Made by a program: the position numbers and the translations under genes. A stretch of DNA of 64,000 nucleotides from Sphingomonas glacialis (GTDB lineage: Bacteria > Pseudomonadota > Alphaproteobacteria > Sphingomonadales > Sphingomonadaceae): the NCBI RefSeq assembly GCF_006439055.1, contig NZ_RCZC01000001.1, positions 248,001-312,000 on the forward strand, in the 5' to 3' direction. The notes below the pieces were generated by a model that worked only from the letters and a program-made list of their open reading frames with translations, was not told the DNA's origin and did not search any database. Shown here one piece after another: positions 8,643-16,578 of this stretch (position 1 is its first letter; each line of letters begins with the position of its first letter).

Positions 8643-9482
8643 ATGGCGGTTCGGGCTGACGAAATCGTGGCGAAGTTCGCACCGAACGCCAAGCCCGCTT
8701 ATGTGGGCGCCTTTGCCGACCCCGCCGGGCTGATGGCTGCGGCGGGGATCGTCACCCCGTTGCGGCTCGCGCATTTCCTGGCGCAGGCGCTCCACGAAAC
8801 CGGCGCACTGACGATCCTCACCGAGAGCGGCCGCTATTCGGCGAAGAATCTCGCGGCGATGTGGGATTGGGGGAATTGACACCGCTATTTCGCCAATCGC
8901 GCCGCCTGCATCGCGATGGCCGATCAATGCGCGATCGATGGCGGCGTAGCGCTGTTCAGCCTCGTCTATGGCAAGCGGATGGGGAACGGCCCGCCCGAGA
9001 CGCAGGACGGATGGCGCTATCGCGGACGCGGCGTGCTGCAGACCACGGGTCGCGCCTCCTACGCGCACTTCGGCGCGCAATGTCACGTCGATTTCGAGGG
9101 TCAGCCCGATCTCGTCGTCGATCCGGCGCATGCGCTCAAGCCTGCGCTGCTCGAATGGAACGCCAGACACCTCAATGTCGCGGCGGACAATAACGATATC
9201 GAGGCGATCACGCACGGCATCAACGGCGGACTGATCGGGCTGACGCAGCGTCGCGCCTGGTTCGCGAAGATCTGGCCGTTCGTCATCGGCGCGGCCCCCG
9301 TCGAGCATGCCACCGAATGGAAGGTGCAGAGCGCACTGGTTGCGGCGGGCTACGATCCCGGGTCGCCCGACGGCGTCGTCGGCCCGGCGACACGGCTCGC
9401 GATCCTCGCGTTTCGCGCCGCGCGGGGGCTCGCCGCGACGCCGCAGATCACGCCCGATCTGGTGCACGCCCTCGGTCTCTAG
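8643..9482 (+). pseudogene. GH19-type cell-wall/chitin hydrolase with C-terminal peptidoglycan-binding domain, interrupted by in-frame TGA
   Basis: Read through, this is about 279 residues. The first part (8643-8879) includes the GH19-like [25 protein letters not shown] with the catalytic Glu of HETG, then ends at TGA 8877-8879. The same frame continues without a shift as HRYFANRAACIAMADQC, then GWRYRGRGVLQTTGRASY (the GH19/lysozyme-like core), and a putative peptidoglycan-binding repeat (VQSALVAAGYDPGSPDGVVG, TRLAILAFR) from about residue 220. The TGA sits after ...MWDWGN, where TGG (Trp) would be natural, so a single G-to-A change explains it. The product was probably an endolysin-like muramidase or chitinase without a signal peptide. 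A sequencing error or read-through cannot be excluded. It heads a three-gene cassette. Confidence 0.75.
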
Positions 9483-9539
9483 CGCCGGCCGATCCGCACC
9501 GTGGCGGGGTGCGCAGCAGATTGAAACTGGGGAGGTCGG

Positions 9540-10211
9540 ATGGACATGGAGAGCTTCTGGCGGTGGGTACGCGGCGACGTTCCACCGGTACGCGCCTGCG
9601 ATCAGGCCGTGGCCCGCCAGGCGTATGCCGATTATCTCCACGCGCAGATCGTCGGCTTCGCGCCAGCCAATGCCGATGCCCTGCTGGCGAAGCTGACCGA
9701 GTCTCGCGACGATCAGACGCCCTGCGCCACAGCGGCCTTTCCCGAACTGATGGGGGTCGAAACCCGGCTCGTCGATGCGCTGAGCGACGATCTGATCGAT
9801 CGCACCTATTGGGTGGTGCGCGAGCGGTTCGATCGGGTCGTCGGGCCCGCCGCGATAGCCGCACATAGGACGTGGTCGCCAGCATCGCTTGCCGGGCCCG
9901 CCAAGGCGCCGCCATCCGCGACCACGCCATCCCCGACGACGCCAACGCCCACACCCGCGGAAGCCGGCGCACCGGCGCCCGAAGTCGACGACGGCCCTCC
10001 AGCGCTCGACCACGCGGCGCTCGCCAAGGATGCCGCCGCGCGAGAGGCGGCGCTGCGGCGCGACCAGTCGGCGCTGCTTGCGGCCGCAGATGCGTCAGAC
10101 CTGGGCCAAACCGATGGCACACTCCCCACCGCCGCCGAGCAATCCCCCAGCCCCACGATCGAAAATCCTGCCGAGGCCGCGCCGGGCGGCACCCCGCCGG
10201 AGGACCACTGA
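9540..10211 (+). CDS. Uncharacterised protein with Pro/Ala-rich C-terminus (lysis-like cassette)
   Basis: A 223-residue protein I do not recognise. The first 110 residues look folded and helical (MDMESFWRWVRGDVPP, ARQAYADYLHAQIVGF, LIDRTYWVVRERFDRVVG). The rest is low-complexity Pro, Ala, Thr and Ser with a short charged helix (LAKDAAAREAALRRDQSALL). No signal peptide or transmembrane segment is visible. The start follows GGGGAGGTCGG, a strong ribosome-binding site, 57 bases after the hydrolase. The stop overlaps the next gene's start as TGATG, so it is translationally coupled to the membrane protein. The cassette position suggests a role with a cell-wall hydrolase; the function itself is unknown. 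Confidence 0.7.
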   Translation: MDMESFWRWVRGDVPPVRACDQAVARQAYADYLHAQIVGFAPANADALLAKLTESRDDQTPCATAAFPELMGVETRLVDALSDDLIDRTYWVVRERFDRVVGPAAIAAHRTWSPASLAGPAKAPPSATTPSPTTPTPTPAEAGAPAPEVDDGPPALDHAALAKDAAAREAALRRDQSALLAAADASDLGQTDGTLPTAAEQSPSPTIENPAEAAPGGTPPEDH

Positions 10212-11311
10212 TGCCCGATTCCAGCTCCATCCCCAGCCCCACTCACAGCCCCAGCCCCACTCCCAGCCCCAGCGAGATCGCGCTCAAGCGGCGCGACATG
10301 CAGGCGATGCTCAGCTTCATCCAGGGGGCGCGGATCGTCAGCATGGCGCGCGAAACCGCGGTGAGCCAGATCCAGGCATGGCTGCTCGGGCGGTATCTCT
10401 GGAGCCTGGCCAGCAGCGCGATCGCGCTCCTGGCCATCTGCGCAGCGAGCGCGCTGTTCATCACGATCGCGGAAAATCGGGGGTTCCTTTGCGGCATCGT
10501 CCTGCTGCTGCTGATGGCGCGCGTCGGCGCGTTGATCAGCATCGGCCGCCGGATCAGGGACGAGGACATCGGCCCCAGCGTCGGCGCCGACGCGATCTAC
10601 GCACTCGCGACGCTCGGGTCGGGAATCAACGGACTCGCCATCGCATTGATGTCGTCCAATGCGTTCGGGCTGGTGATGTACGCGCTGTTCGCGTCGGGGC
10701 TGCCAATGGCGATCGGCCTGACGGGCGGCATCGCGCCGAGCTTCCGGCTTTCGGTCGAGGCGTTGCATGACAAGATGCTGGCCGCACAGGCGGCCGCGGC
10801 GGATCAGCAGAAGCGCGCAACCGCGTGTCGCACGGCGCACCCTGCCCCGCCGAGCGCTGCACCGACGCGCGCGGCTGATCCGGCAGATAATGCCGCTTCG
10901 CCCGTCGATCCGGTCGCGGGGACCGACACGAATACGACCGATAGCGACGCCACCGCGCCCGACAATGCGGCGGCGGCGGCTGCCACGCCGACCCCGAACC
11001 CATCCGCCGCGCCCGATGCGGCGGTCGACTGCGCGCGCGAACGCGACCTTGCCGCCCTTACGCTGACCGAGGCGCGTGACGCGGAAAAGGCGTATGTCGC
11101 CGCGAGCATGACGACGTCTCGTAGCGGCGGCGGCGAAGCCCCGCGACAACCGATCCTCGGCGCGGTGCAGAACGGCCTCGGGCTCGCCGAGCCGTCCGAT
11201 CTGTTCAAGCTGTTCATCTGGGCATTCATCGCAGGCTTTGCCGAGACGCTCGTTCCCGACATGCTCGACGCGCTCGCCAAGCGCGGAGCGAAGAGCAAGG
11301 AAAAGACGTGA
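10211..11311 (+). CDS. Uncharacterised multi-helix membrane protein with C-terminal WAFIAGF segment
   Basis: A 366-residue protein starting at ATG 10211 in a TGATG overlap. After a Pro/Ser-rich start (PSPTHSPSPTPSPS) and a helical region come transmembrane segments near 64-85 (SLASSAIALLAICAASALFI), 91-108 (LCGIVLLLLMARVGALI), 131-150 and 154-175. A long Ala/Pro/Thr/Asp-rich linker follows (about 195-280), then a helical region, and a last hydrophobic stretch near 336 (LFKLFIWAFIAGFAE, then VPDML). The closing segment resembles a short signature I associate with unrelated uncharacterised bacterial membrane proteins, but that is from memory. Coupled to the preceding gene and next to a cell-wall hydrolase, it could be a holin-like or scaffold component. 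Its function is not established. Confidence 0.65.
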   Translation: MPDSSSIPSPTHSPSPTPSPSEIALKRRDMQAMLSFIQGARIVSMARETAVSQIQAWLLGRYLWSLASSAIALLAICAASALFITIAENRGFLCGIVLLLLMARVGALISIGRRIRDEDIGPSVGADAIYALATLGSGINGLAIALMSSNAFGLVMYALFASGLPMAIGLTGGIAPSFRLSVEALHDKMLAAQAAAADQQKRATACRTAHPAPPSAAPTRAADPADNAASPVDPVAGTDTNTTDSDATAPDNAAAAAATPTPNPSAAPDAAVDCARERDLAALTLTEARDAEKAYVAASMTTSRSGGGEAPRQPILGAVQNGLGLAEPSDLFKLFIWAFIAGFAETLVPDMLDALAKRGAKSKEKT

Positions 11312-11336
11312 CGGGCGGCCGCCGTGTCCCCCGATC

Positions 11337-11365
11337 TTGACGGATCGCGCCGCGCGCGCTATATG
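11337..11365 (+). promoter_or_regulatory. Strong sigma-70-type promoter for rhlE
   Basis: TTGACG (11337-11342), a 17-base spacer and TATATG (11360-11365). Transcription would start near 11372, giving a leader of about 160 bases before the ATG at 11532. Confidence 0.65.
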
Positions 11366-11371
11366 CGCCCA

Positions 11372-11531
11372 ATCGAAGCGTTATGCAGCGTGATGGGTCC
11401 TTGATAGGTCCGGCTCCGCCTCGGTCGTTATCACAACGGACCTCCCTTTTCACGCGGGGTGTCACCTCTCCCCCCGCCATTCGCGCGTCGCTGACGCGCG
11501 TCCATGGCCTATGCAATGGACTAATCTACCC
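11372..11531 (+). promoter_or_regulatory. Long structured 5' leader of rhlE
   Basis: About 160 untranslated bases lie between the predicted start site and the ATG. They include a seven-pair hairpin (11482-11488 with 11494-11500) close to the start. Long leaders controlling expression at low temperature are known for DEAD-box helicase and cold-shock genes elsewhere. Regulation here is inference. Confidence 0.4.
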
Positions 11532-12995
11532 ATGACTTTCGCCCAACTCGGCCTCGCCGAGCCGCTCGTCCGCGCGCTCGAAGCCAAAGGCTACACCACC
11601 CCCACCCCGATCCAGAAGCAGTCGATCCCGATCCTGCTCCAGGGCGGCGATCTGCTCGGCATCGCGCAGACCGGCACCGGCAAGACCGCTGCCTTCGTGC
11701 TCCCGTCGATCCAGCATCTGGTGAACAACGAAAAGCGCGTGCTGCCGACGCATTGCCGCATGCTCGTGCTCGCGCCGACGCGCGAACTCGCCAGCCAGAT
11801 CGCCGAGAGCGCGCGTGAATACGGCAAGTTCTCGAAGATGTCGGTCGCGACCGTGTTCGGCGGCACCAGCATCAACAAGAACCGCCAGGACATGGCGCGC
11901 GGCGTCGACATCCTCGTCGCCACGCCGGGCCGCCTGCTCGACCTGATCGAGCAGCGTTTCGTCAGCCTCGCGATGCTCGAGATCCTCGTGCTCGACGAAG
12001 CCGACCAGATGCTCGACCTCGGCTTCATCCACGCGCTGCGCAAGATCGTCCGCATGCTGCCCAAGCAGCGCCAGACGCTGTTCTTCTCGGCGACGATGCC
12101 GAACGCGATCCGCGAGCTCGCCAACCAGTTCCTCAACGATCCGCAGACCGTCAAGGTCGCGCCGACGTCGAGCACCGCCGAGCGCGTCGACCAGTTCGTC
12201 ACCTTCCTCAACCAGGGCGAGAAGCAGGCGCTGCTGACGATCCTGTTGCGCGACGAGAAGGTCGAGCGCGCGCTCGTCTTCACGCGCACCAAGCATGGCG
12301 CCGACCGCGTCGTGAAGCTGCTCGCCGCCAACGGCATGGATTCGAACGCGATCCACGGCAACAAGAGCCAGCCGCAGCGCGAGCGCGCTTTGGCCGAGTT
12401 CAAGTCGGGCAAGGCCAAGGTCCTCGTCGCGACCGACATCGCCGCGCGCGGGATCGACGTTTCGGGCGTTTCGCATGTCTTCAACTTCGAGCTGCCGAAC
12501 GTTCCCGAGCAGTATGTCCACCGCATCGGCCGTACCGCGCGCGCCGGCGCATCGGGCACCGCGATCAGCTTCGTGGCGGATGATGAGCGGACGTACCTGC
12601 GCGACATCGAGAAGCTGACCAAGGTCAAGCCCGAGATGATGCAGCTCCCCGAAGGCTTCACCGCCGAGGCGGCGCGGATCAAGGCGGCGCGTCCGGCCGG
12701 GTCCGACACGTTCGAGCGTCGCGACGAGTCCGGTCGTCACCGTGCGCCGCCCAAGGCGACGCATGCGGCACGTCCGACCGGCGAGCGTTCGGCCGGTGCC
12801 GGCCGCCCGGCTGGCGCGCGTCCCGAAGGTGCTGGTCGCCCGATGGGCGCAGGCCGTCCGGCCGGCGGTGGTCGTCCCGGTGGCCAGGGTCGCCCCGGCG
12901 GTCAGGGCCGTCCCGGCGGCGGTCGTCCCGGCGGTGCCGGTGGTCGTCCGGGTGCAGGCGGCGGCGGTGGCCGTCGTTCGCCAGCCGCGGGCTGA
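11532..12995 (+). CDS. rhlE: DEAD-box ATP-dependent RNA helicase RhlE
   Basis: A 487-residue RNA helicase that unwinds RNA duplexes during ribosome assembly and RNA decay, especially in the cold. The ordered motifs are complete: Q motif (PTPIQKQSIP, about 30), Walker A AQTGTGKT near 47, PTRELASQ near 85, VLDEADQMLDLGF near 152, SAT near 185, and HRIGRTARAG near 330. From about residue 390 the tail becomes Arg/Gly/Pro-rich, typical of RhlE RNA-binding extensions. I use the ATG at 11532 (MTFAQLGL) because family members begin there; an ATG seven codons upstream is possible. The gene has its own promoter and is convergent with the nitroreductase. Confidence 0.95.
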   Translation: MTFAQLGLAEPLVRALEAKGYTTPTPIQKQSIPILLQGGDLLGIAQTGTGKTAAFVLPSIQHLVNNEKRVLPTHCRMLVLAPTRELASQIAESAREYGKFSKMSVATVFGGTSINKNRQDMARGVDILVATPGRLLDLIEQRFVSLAMLEILVLDEADQMLDLGFIHALRKIVRMLPKQRQTLFFSATMPNAIRELANQFLNDPQTVKVAPTSSTAERVDQFVTFLNQGEKQALLTILLRDEKVERALVFTRTKHGADRVVKLLAANGMDSNAIHGNKSQPQRERALAEFKSGKAKVLVATDIAARGIDVSGVSHVFNFELPNVPEQYVHRIGRTARAGASGTAISFVADDERTYLRDIEKLTKVKPEMMQLPEGFTAEAARIKAARPAGSDTFERRDESGRHRAPPKATHAARPTGERSAGAGRPAGARPEGAGRPMGAGRPAGGGRPGGQGRPGGQGRPGGGRPGGAGGRPGAGGGGGRRSPAAG

Positions 12996-13003
12996 TTTCA
13001 CTT

Positions 13004-13152
13004 AAATCCTCCCCCGGGAACCGGGGGAGGTGGCAGGCGCAGCCTGACGGAGGGGGCCGGGCCGCGAGCGCAGCGCTTGTGGCTAGGCCCCCTCCACCAC
13101 CAGCCTGAAGAAGGCTGGCGGTCCCCCTCCCCCGCTTCGCGAGGGAGGATTT
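13004..13152. repeat. Family A palindromic repeat, copy 2, between convergent genes
   Basis: The ends AAATCCTCCC (13004 on) and GGGAGGATTT (to 13152) are reverse complements. Nested hairpins lie inside, including CCTCCCCCGG/CCGGGGGAGG. It fills nearly all the space between rhlE and the nitroreductase, whose TAA stop (13153-13151) overlaps the repeat end. It is well placed as a bidirectional terminator or processing site. Confidence 0.8.
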
Positions 13153-13816
13153 AGGGGTGAAACGTCAGCCACTCCCCCTCCGGAGCCCGTGCACTGCGCA
13201 AGCGGTTCGCGGGCTCTGTCGTATCTTCCACCCCGATCGCCATCCCGCAGAACAGCATCCGCTCCCCCGGCAGCGCGATCGCCTCCCCCACCGTCTCGGG
13301 ATACATCGCCCAGCATTCCTGCGCGCAACTTCCCAGCCCCGCCTCGACCGCGAGCAGCATCACATTCTGCAGATACATGCCGAGGTCGGCCCATTGCGGC
13401 GGCCCCATCCGCCGATCGACGCTACAGAACAGCGCAGCAGGCGCACCGAAGAACTGGAAGTTACGCGCGAACCACAGCCGCCGCGCCGCCTTATCCTCGC
13501 GCGGGATGCCGATCTCGCCATACATCGCCTCGCCCACCGCGAAGCGCCGGTCGCGATACGGCGCGACCAATTCGCTGGGATAGATGTCGTACGCCGGCGT
13601 CTCGCTTTCCCCGCGCCACAGCTTTGCCGCGATGTCCGCCTTGAGCCGGTCGAGCGGCGCGCCGGTCAGCACATCGACATGCCACGGCTGGAGATTGCCG
13701 CCCGTCGCTGCGCGAGCGGCCTTGGTGACGATGCCGTGCAGCACCGCTGGGTCAACCGGATCGCTCAGGAAACCCCGCACCGATCGACGCGCCAGAATCG
13801 CTTCGCTCACATCCAT
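13151..13816 (-). CDS. Nitroreductase-family FMN oxidoreductase
   Basis: A 221-residue flavoprotein of the NfsB/NfnB-like family that reduces nitro-compounds, quinones or similar acceptors with NAD(P)H. It opens with the family's AILARRSVRGF, whose Arg/Ser contact FMN phosphate. AATGGNLQPWHVDVLTG near residue 36 is the characteristic N-Q-P-W motif. WADLGMYLQNVMLLAVEAGLGSCAQ near 145 and FCGMAIG near 190 complete the fold. The length is normal and the start is ATG. Its stop codon lies inside a palindromic repeat. It is divergent from the thiolase gene, and any link to the acyl-CoA cluster is speculative. The physiological substrate is unknown. Confidence 0.92.
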   Translation of the reverse strand: MDVSEAILARRSVRGFLSDPVDPAVLHGIVTKAARAATGGNLQPWHVDVLTGAPLDRLKADIAAKLWRGESETPAYDIYPSELVAPYRDRRFAVGEAMYGEIGIPREDKAARRLWFARNFQFFGAPAALFCSVDRRMGPPQWADLGMYLQNVMLLAVEAGLGSCAQECWAMYPETVGEAIALPGERMLFCGMAIGVEDTTEPANRLRSARAPEGEWLTFHP

Positions 13817-13918
13817 AGCCTCGCCTTTCGATCATCGGGTACGCCGTTCCACCTTGCCCAAGCGCCTGGATTACGGCAATAGAGGTTGCAAACAGAAACC
13901 GATTATGGAGAGTCGAGC

Positions 13919-15091
13919 ATGGCCGAAGCCTATATCGTTGATGCAGTGCGCACCGCTGGCGGCAAGCGCGGCGGAAAACTCGCCGGGTGGCATCCGGTCG
14001 ACATGGCGGCATCGGTGCTCGACGCGATCGTGGAACGCACCGGGATCGACGGCGCGGCGGTCGACGACGTGATCATGGGCTGCGTCATGCAGGGCGGGCA
14101 ACAGGCCGGCCAGGTCGGCCGCAACGCCGTGCTCGCCGCCAAGAACCTCCCCGACAGCGTCCCCGCGGTCTCGATCGACCGGCAGTGCGGATCGTCGCAG
14201 CAGGCGCTGCAATTCGCCGCGCAGGCGGTGATGTCGGGAACGCAGGACGTGGTCATCGCCGCGGGCGTCGAGAGCATGACGCGCGTGCCGATGGGCACCA
14301 CCGCGACCCTGTTCATGAAAGAGGGCCTCGGCAATTACAAATCGCCACGGCTCGAGGAAAAGTATCCAGGCATCATGTTCAGCCAGTTCATGGGCGCCGA
14401 GATGATCGTCAAGAAGCATGGCTTCGACCGCGCGATGCTCGACGCCTTCGCGCTCGAGAGCCACCGCCGCGCGCAGGCCGCGACCGAGCGCGGCGACTTT
14501 GCCGACGAGATCGTCGCGCTCGAGATCGAGACGCCCGAGGGGATCGTCCAGCACAGCACCGACGAGGGCATTCGATATGGCGCGACCTTGGAGAGCATCG
14601 GTTCGGTCAAGCTGCTGCAGGAAGGCGGCAGCATTAGCGCGGCCAATGCGAGCCAGATCTGCGACGGCGCCTCCGCGGTAATGATCGTCAGCGAGGCGGC
14701 GCTCAAGACGCACAACCTCACGCCGATCGCGCGGATCGTCAATCTGACCGTAACGGGCGGCGACCCCGTCATCATGCTCGAGGAACCGCTGTTCGCGACC
14801 GACCGCGCGCTGCAGCGCTCGGGCATGAAGATCGAGGAGATCGACCTGTACGAGGTCAACGAAGCGTTCGCGCCGGTGCCGCTTGCGTGGCTGAAGCACA
14901 CCGGTGGCGATCCGGCCAAGCTCAACGTCAATGGCGGCGCGATCGCGCTCGGGCATCCGCTCGGCGCGAGCGGCACGAAGTTGATGGCGACGCTGGTCCA
15001 CGCGCTGCAGAAATCGGGCGGGCGCTACGGCCTGCAGACGATGTGCGAGGGCGGCGGCGTCGCCAACGTCACGATCATCGAGCGCGTCTGA
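13919..15091 (+). CDS. Acetyl-CoA C-acyltransferase (thiolase)
   Basis: A 390-residue thiolase catalysing reversible cleavage of 3-ketoacyl-CoA to acetyl-CoA and a shortened acyl-CoA. The nucleophilic Cys is in DRQCGSSQQAL near residue 88. The general-base His and second Cys are in GGAIALGHPLGASG near 345 and MCEGGGVAN near 375. NEAFAPVPLAW near 315 is also conserved. Start ATG 13919 follows GGAGAG with good spacing; an upstream start would add 11 residues. The chain length of the substrate cannot be told. It is followed by an SDR dehydrogenase and a thioesterase on the same strand, consistent with beta-oxidation-type metabolism. Confidence 0.95.
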   Translation: MAEAYIVDAVRTAGGKRGGKLAGWHPVDMAASVLDAIVERTGIDGAAVDDVIMGCVMQGGQQAGQVGRNAVLAAKNLPDSVPAVSIDRQCGSSQQALQFAAQAVMSGTQDVVIAAGVESMTRVPMGTTATLFMKEGLGNYKSPRLEEKYPGIMFSQFMGAEMIVKKHGFDRAMLDAFALESHRRAQAATERGDFADEIVALEIETPEGIVQHSTDEGIRYGATLESIGSVKLLQEGGSISAANASQICDGASAVMIVSEAALKTHNLTPIARIVNLTVTGGDPVIMLEEPLFATDRALQRSGMKIEEIDLYEVNEAFAPVPLAWLKHTGGDPAKLNVNGGAIALGHPLGASGTKLMATLVHALQKSGGRYGLQTMCEGGGVANVTIIERV

Positions 15092-15096
15092 TCCGC

Positions 15097-15188
15097 GTCG
15101 CCCCGGCGGAGGCCGGGGCCGTCCCGTTGTGACGCGCAACGGTGGCACCGCACCCAACAGAGCGGCCCCGGCCTCCGCCGGGGCGACG
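15097..15188. repeat. Palindromic repeat between thiolase and SDR (family B-like)
   Basis: CGTCGCCCCGGCGGAGGCCG (15097 on) is repeated inverted and ends at 15188, with about 40 unique bases between the arms. It resembles the GTCACCCCGG repeats at 17809, 21323 and 38610. Confidence 0.75.
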
Positions 15189-15206
15189 AAATTAGGGGGA
15201 CTTCCC

Positions 15207-15989
15207 ATGAAACTCGACACCACCACCGCCGCTGTCGTCACCGGCGGCGCATCGGGCCTCGGCGCCGCCACCGCACGCGCACTTGCCGCCAAGGGCGTCA
15301 AGGTCGCGATCTTCGATCTGCAGGCCGAGAAGGGCGAAGCACTCGCCGCCGAGATCGGCGGGATCTTCTGCGAGGTGAACGTCACCTCGGACGAATCGGT
15401 CGACGCCGGCTTCGCCAAGGCGCGCGCGGCGCACGGCCAGGAAGCCGTGCTCGTCTGCTGCGCCGGCACCGGCAATGCGGTGAAGACCGCGAGCCGCTCG
15501 AAGGAAGACGGCAGCATCAAGCATTTCCCGCTCGCAGCGTTCGACTGGCTCATCCAGATCAACCTGATCGGCACCTTCCGCTGCGTCGCCAAATCAGCCG
15601 CGGGCATGCTGACGCTCACGCCTGGCGAAGACGGCGAGCGCGGCGCGATCGTGATGACCGCGAGCGTCGCCGCCGAGGACGGCCAGATCGGCCAGGCGGC
15701 CTATTCCGCATCGAAGGGCGGCGTCGTCGGCATGACGCTGCCGATCGCACGCGACCTGATGGGCGAAGGCATCCGCATCAACACGATCCTGCCCGGCATC
15801 TTCGAGACCCCGCTGATGCAGGGCGCGCCGCAGGCGGTGAAGGACAATCTCGCGGCGAGCGTGCCCTTCCCCAAGCGGCTCGGCATTCCCGCGGAATATG
15901 CGCATCTCGCGCTGACGATGCTCGAGAACAGCTATTTCAACGGCGAGGACGTCCGCCTCGACGGCGCGATCCGCATGGCGCCGCGCTGA
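15207..15989 (+). CDS. SDR-family 3-hydroxyacyl-CoA dehydrogenase-like oxidoreductase
   Basis: A 260-residue short-chain dehydrogenase. The NAD(P)-binding TGGASGLG motif is near residue 13, the strand-ending Asp (IFDLQ) near 37 favours NAD, and the Ser-Tyr-Lys triad lies in TASVAAEDGQIGQAAYSASKGG near 150-170. IFETPLM near 195 and the general pattern resemble type-2 3-hydroxyacyl-CoA dehydrogenases, which oxidise 3-hydroxyacyl-CoA to the 3-keto form. The ATG at 15207 follows AGGGGGACTTCCC. It lies immediately after the thiolase, whose substrate it would make. A different secondary alcohol substrate is possible. Confidence 0.88.
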   Translation: MKLDTTTAAVVTGGASGLGAATARALAAKGVKVAIFDLQAEKGEALAAEIGGIFCEVNVTSDESVDAGFAKARAAHGQEAVLVCCAGTGNAVKTASRSKEDGSIKHFPLAAFDWLIQINLIGTFRCVAKSAAGMLTLTPGEDGERGAIVMTASVAAEDGQIGQAAYSASKGGVVGMTLPIARDLMGEGIRINTILPGIFETPLMQGAPQAVKDNLAASVPFPKRLGIPAEYAHLALTMLENSYFNGEDVRLDGAIRMAPR

Positions 15990-16025
15990 TAAACACTGCG
16001 CTCCCGCTTACGGGCGGGGCACTTC

Positions 16026-16139
16026 TTTCTCCCCTCCTGCTTGCGGGAGGGGCCGGGGGAGGGCCCTTCTCATCCCATCGGCCCGCCGCCCCCGCTGCAC
16101 GCCCCTCCCCTAACCCCTCCCGCAAGCGGGAGGGGGATA
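16026..16139. repeat. Family A palindromic repeat, copy 3
   Basis: Arms 16029-16063 (CTCCCCTCCTGCTTGCGGGA and on) and 16102-16136 are reverse complements. The right arm ends 13 bases before the thioesterase start, very near its ribosome-binding region (AAGGAAAG). Confidence 0.8.
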
Positions 16140-16149
16140 AGGAAAGTTG

Positions 16150-16578
16150 ATGCCCCGTCCCGACCCCACGCGCCTCGATCCCGCCACCTACCCCTTCACC
16201 GTCACGATCCAGACGCGCTTCCAGGATCTCGACGTGCTCGGCCATATCAACAATGTCGCGATGGCGGCTTTGTTCGAAAGCGGACGCGTGCGCTTCAACC
16301 AGGCGATCAAGCTGCACGGCTGGGCCGGCCATCGCTGGCTCGTCGCGCGGGTCGAGATCAACTATCTCGGCGAGGGCTTCTTCCCCGATGACGTAGAGAT
16401 CGCCAGCGGGATCGGCGAGATCGGCACCCGCAGCTGGAGCATCCTCTCCGCCGCTTTCCAGAACGGCGCATGCATCGCCACCTGCGATGTCGTGCTCGTG
16501 ATGAGCGCGAGCGGCGGGCTCAGCGCCTTGCCGGACGAATTCCGCGCCGGGCTAGAGGCCAACCGCTTGCGGCTATGA
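16150..16578 (+). CDS. Acyl-CoA thioesterase (4HBT hotdog family)
   Basis: A 142-residue single-hotdog protein hydrolysing an acyl-CoA thioester. Family features are TRFQDLDVLGHINNVAMAALFESGRVRF near residues 20-47, with the catalytic Asp of the D-x-x-G-H-x-N motif, then VARVEINYLGEGF near 63 and GTRSWSILSAAF near 90. The ATG at 16150 follows AAGGAAAG; a TTG one codon upstream could also initiate. Its last codons overlap the 3' end of the convergent FUSC gene by six bases. It probably releases CoA in the acyl-CoA pathway encoded around it. Confidence 0.88.
   Translation: MPRPDPTRLDPATYPFTVTIQTRFQDLDVLGHINNVAMAALFESGRVRFNQAIKLHGWAGHRWLVARVEINYLGEGFFPDDVEIASGIGEIGTRSWSILSAAFQNGACIATCDVVLVMSASGGLSALPDEFRAGLEANRLRL

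Noticed and set aside
8643..11311. Intact prophage around the GH19 hydrolase
   Set aside because: No capsid, terminase, tail, integrase or repressor genes are nearby. Neighbours on both sides are ordinary chromosomal genes.
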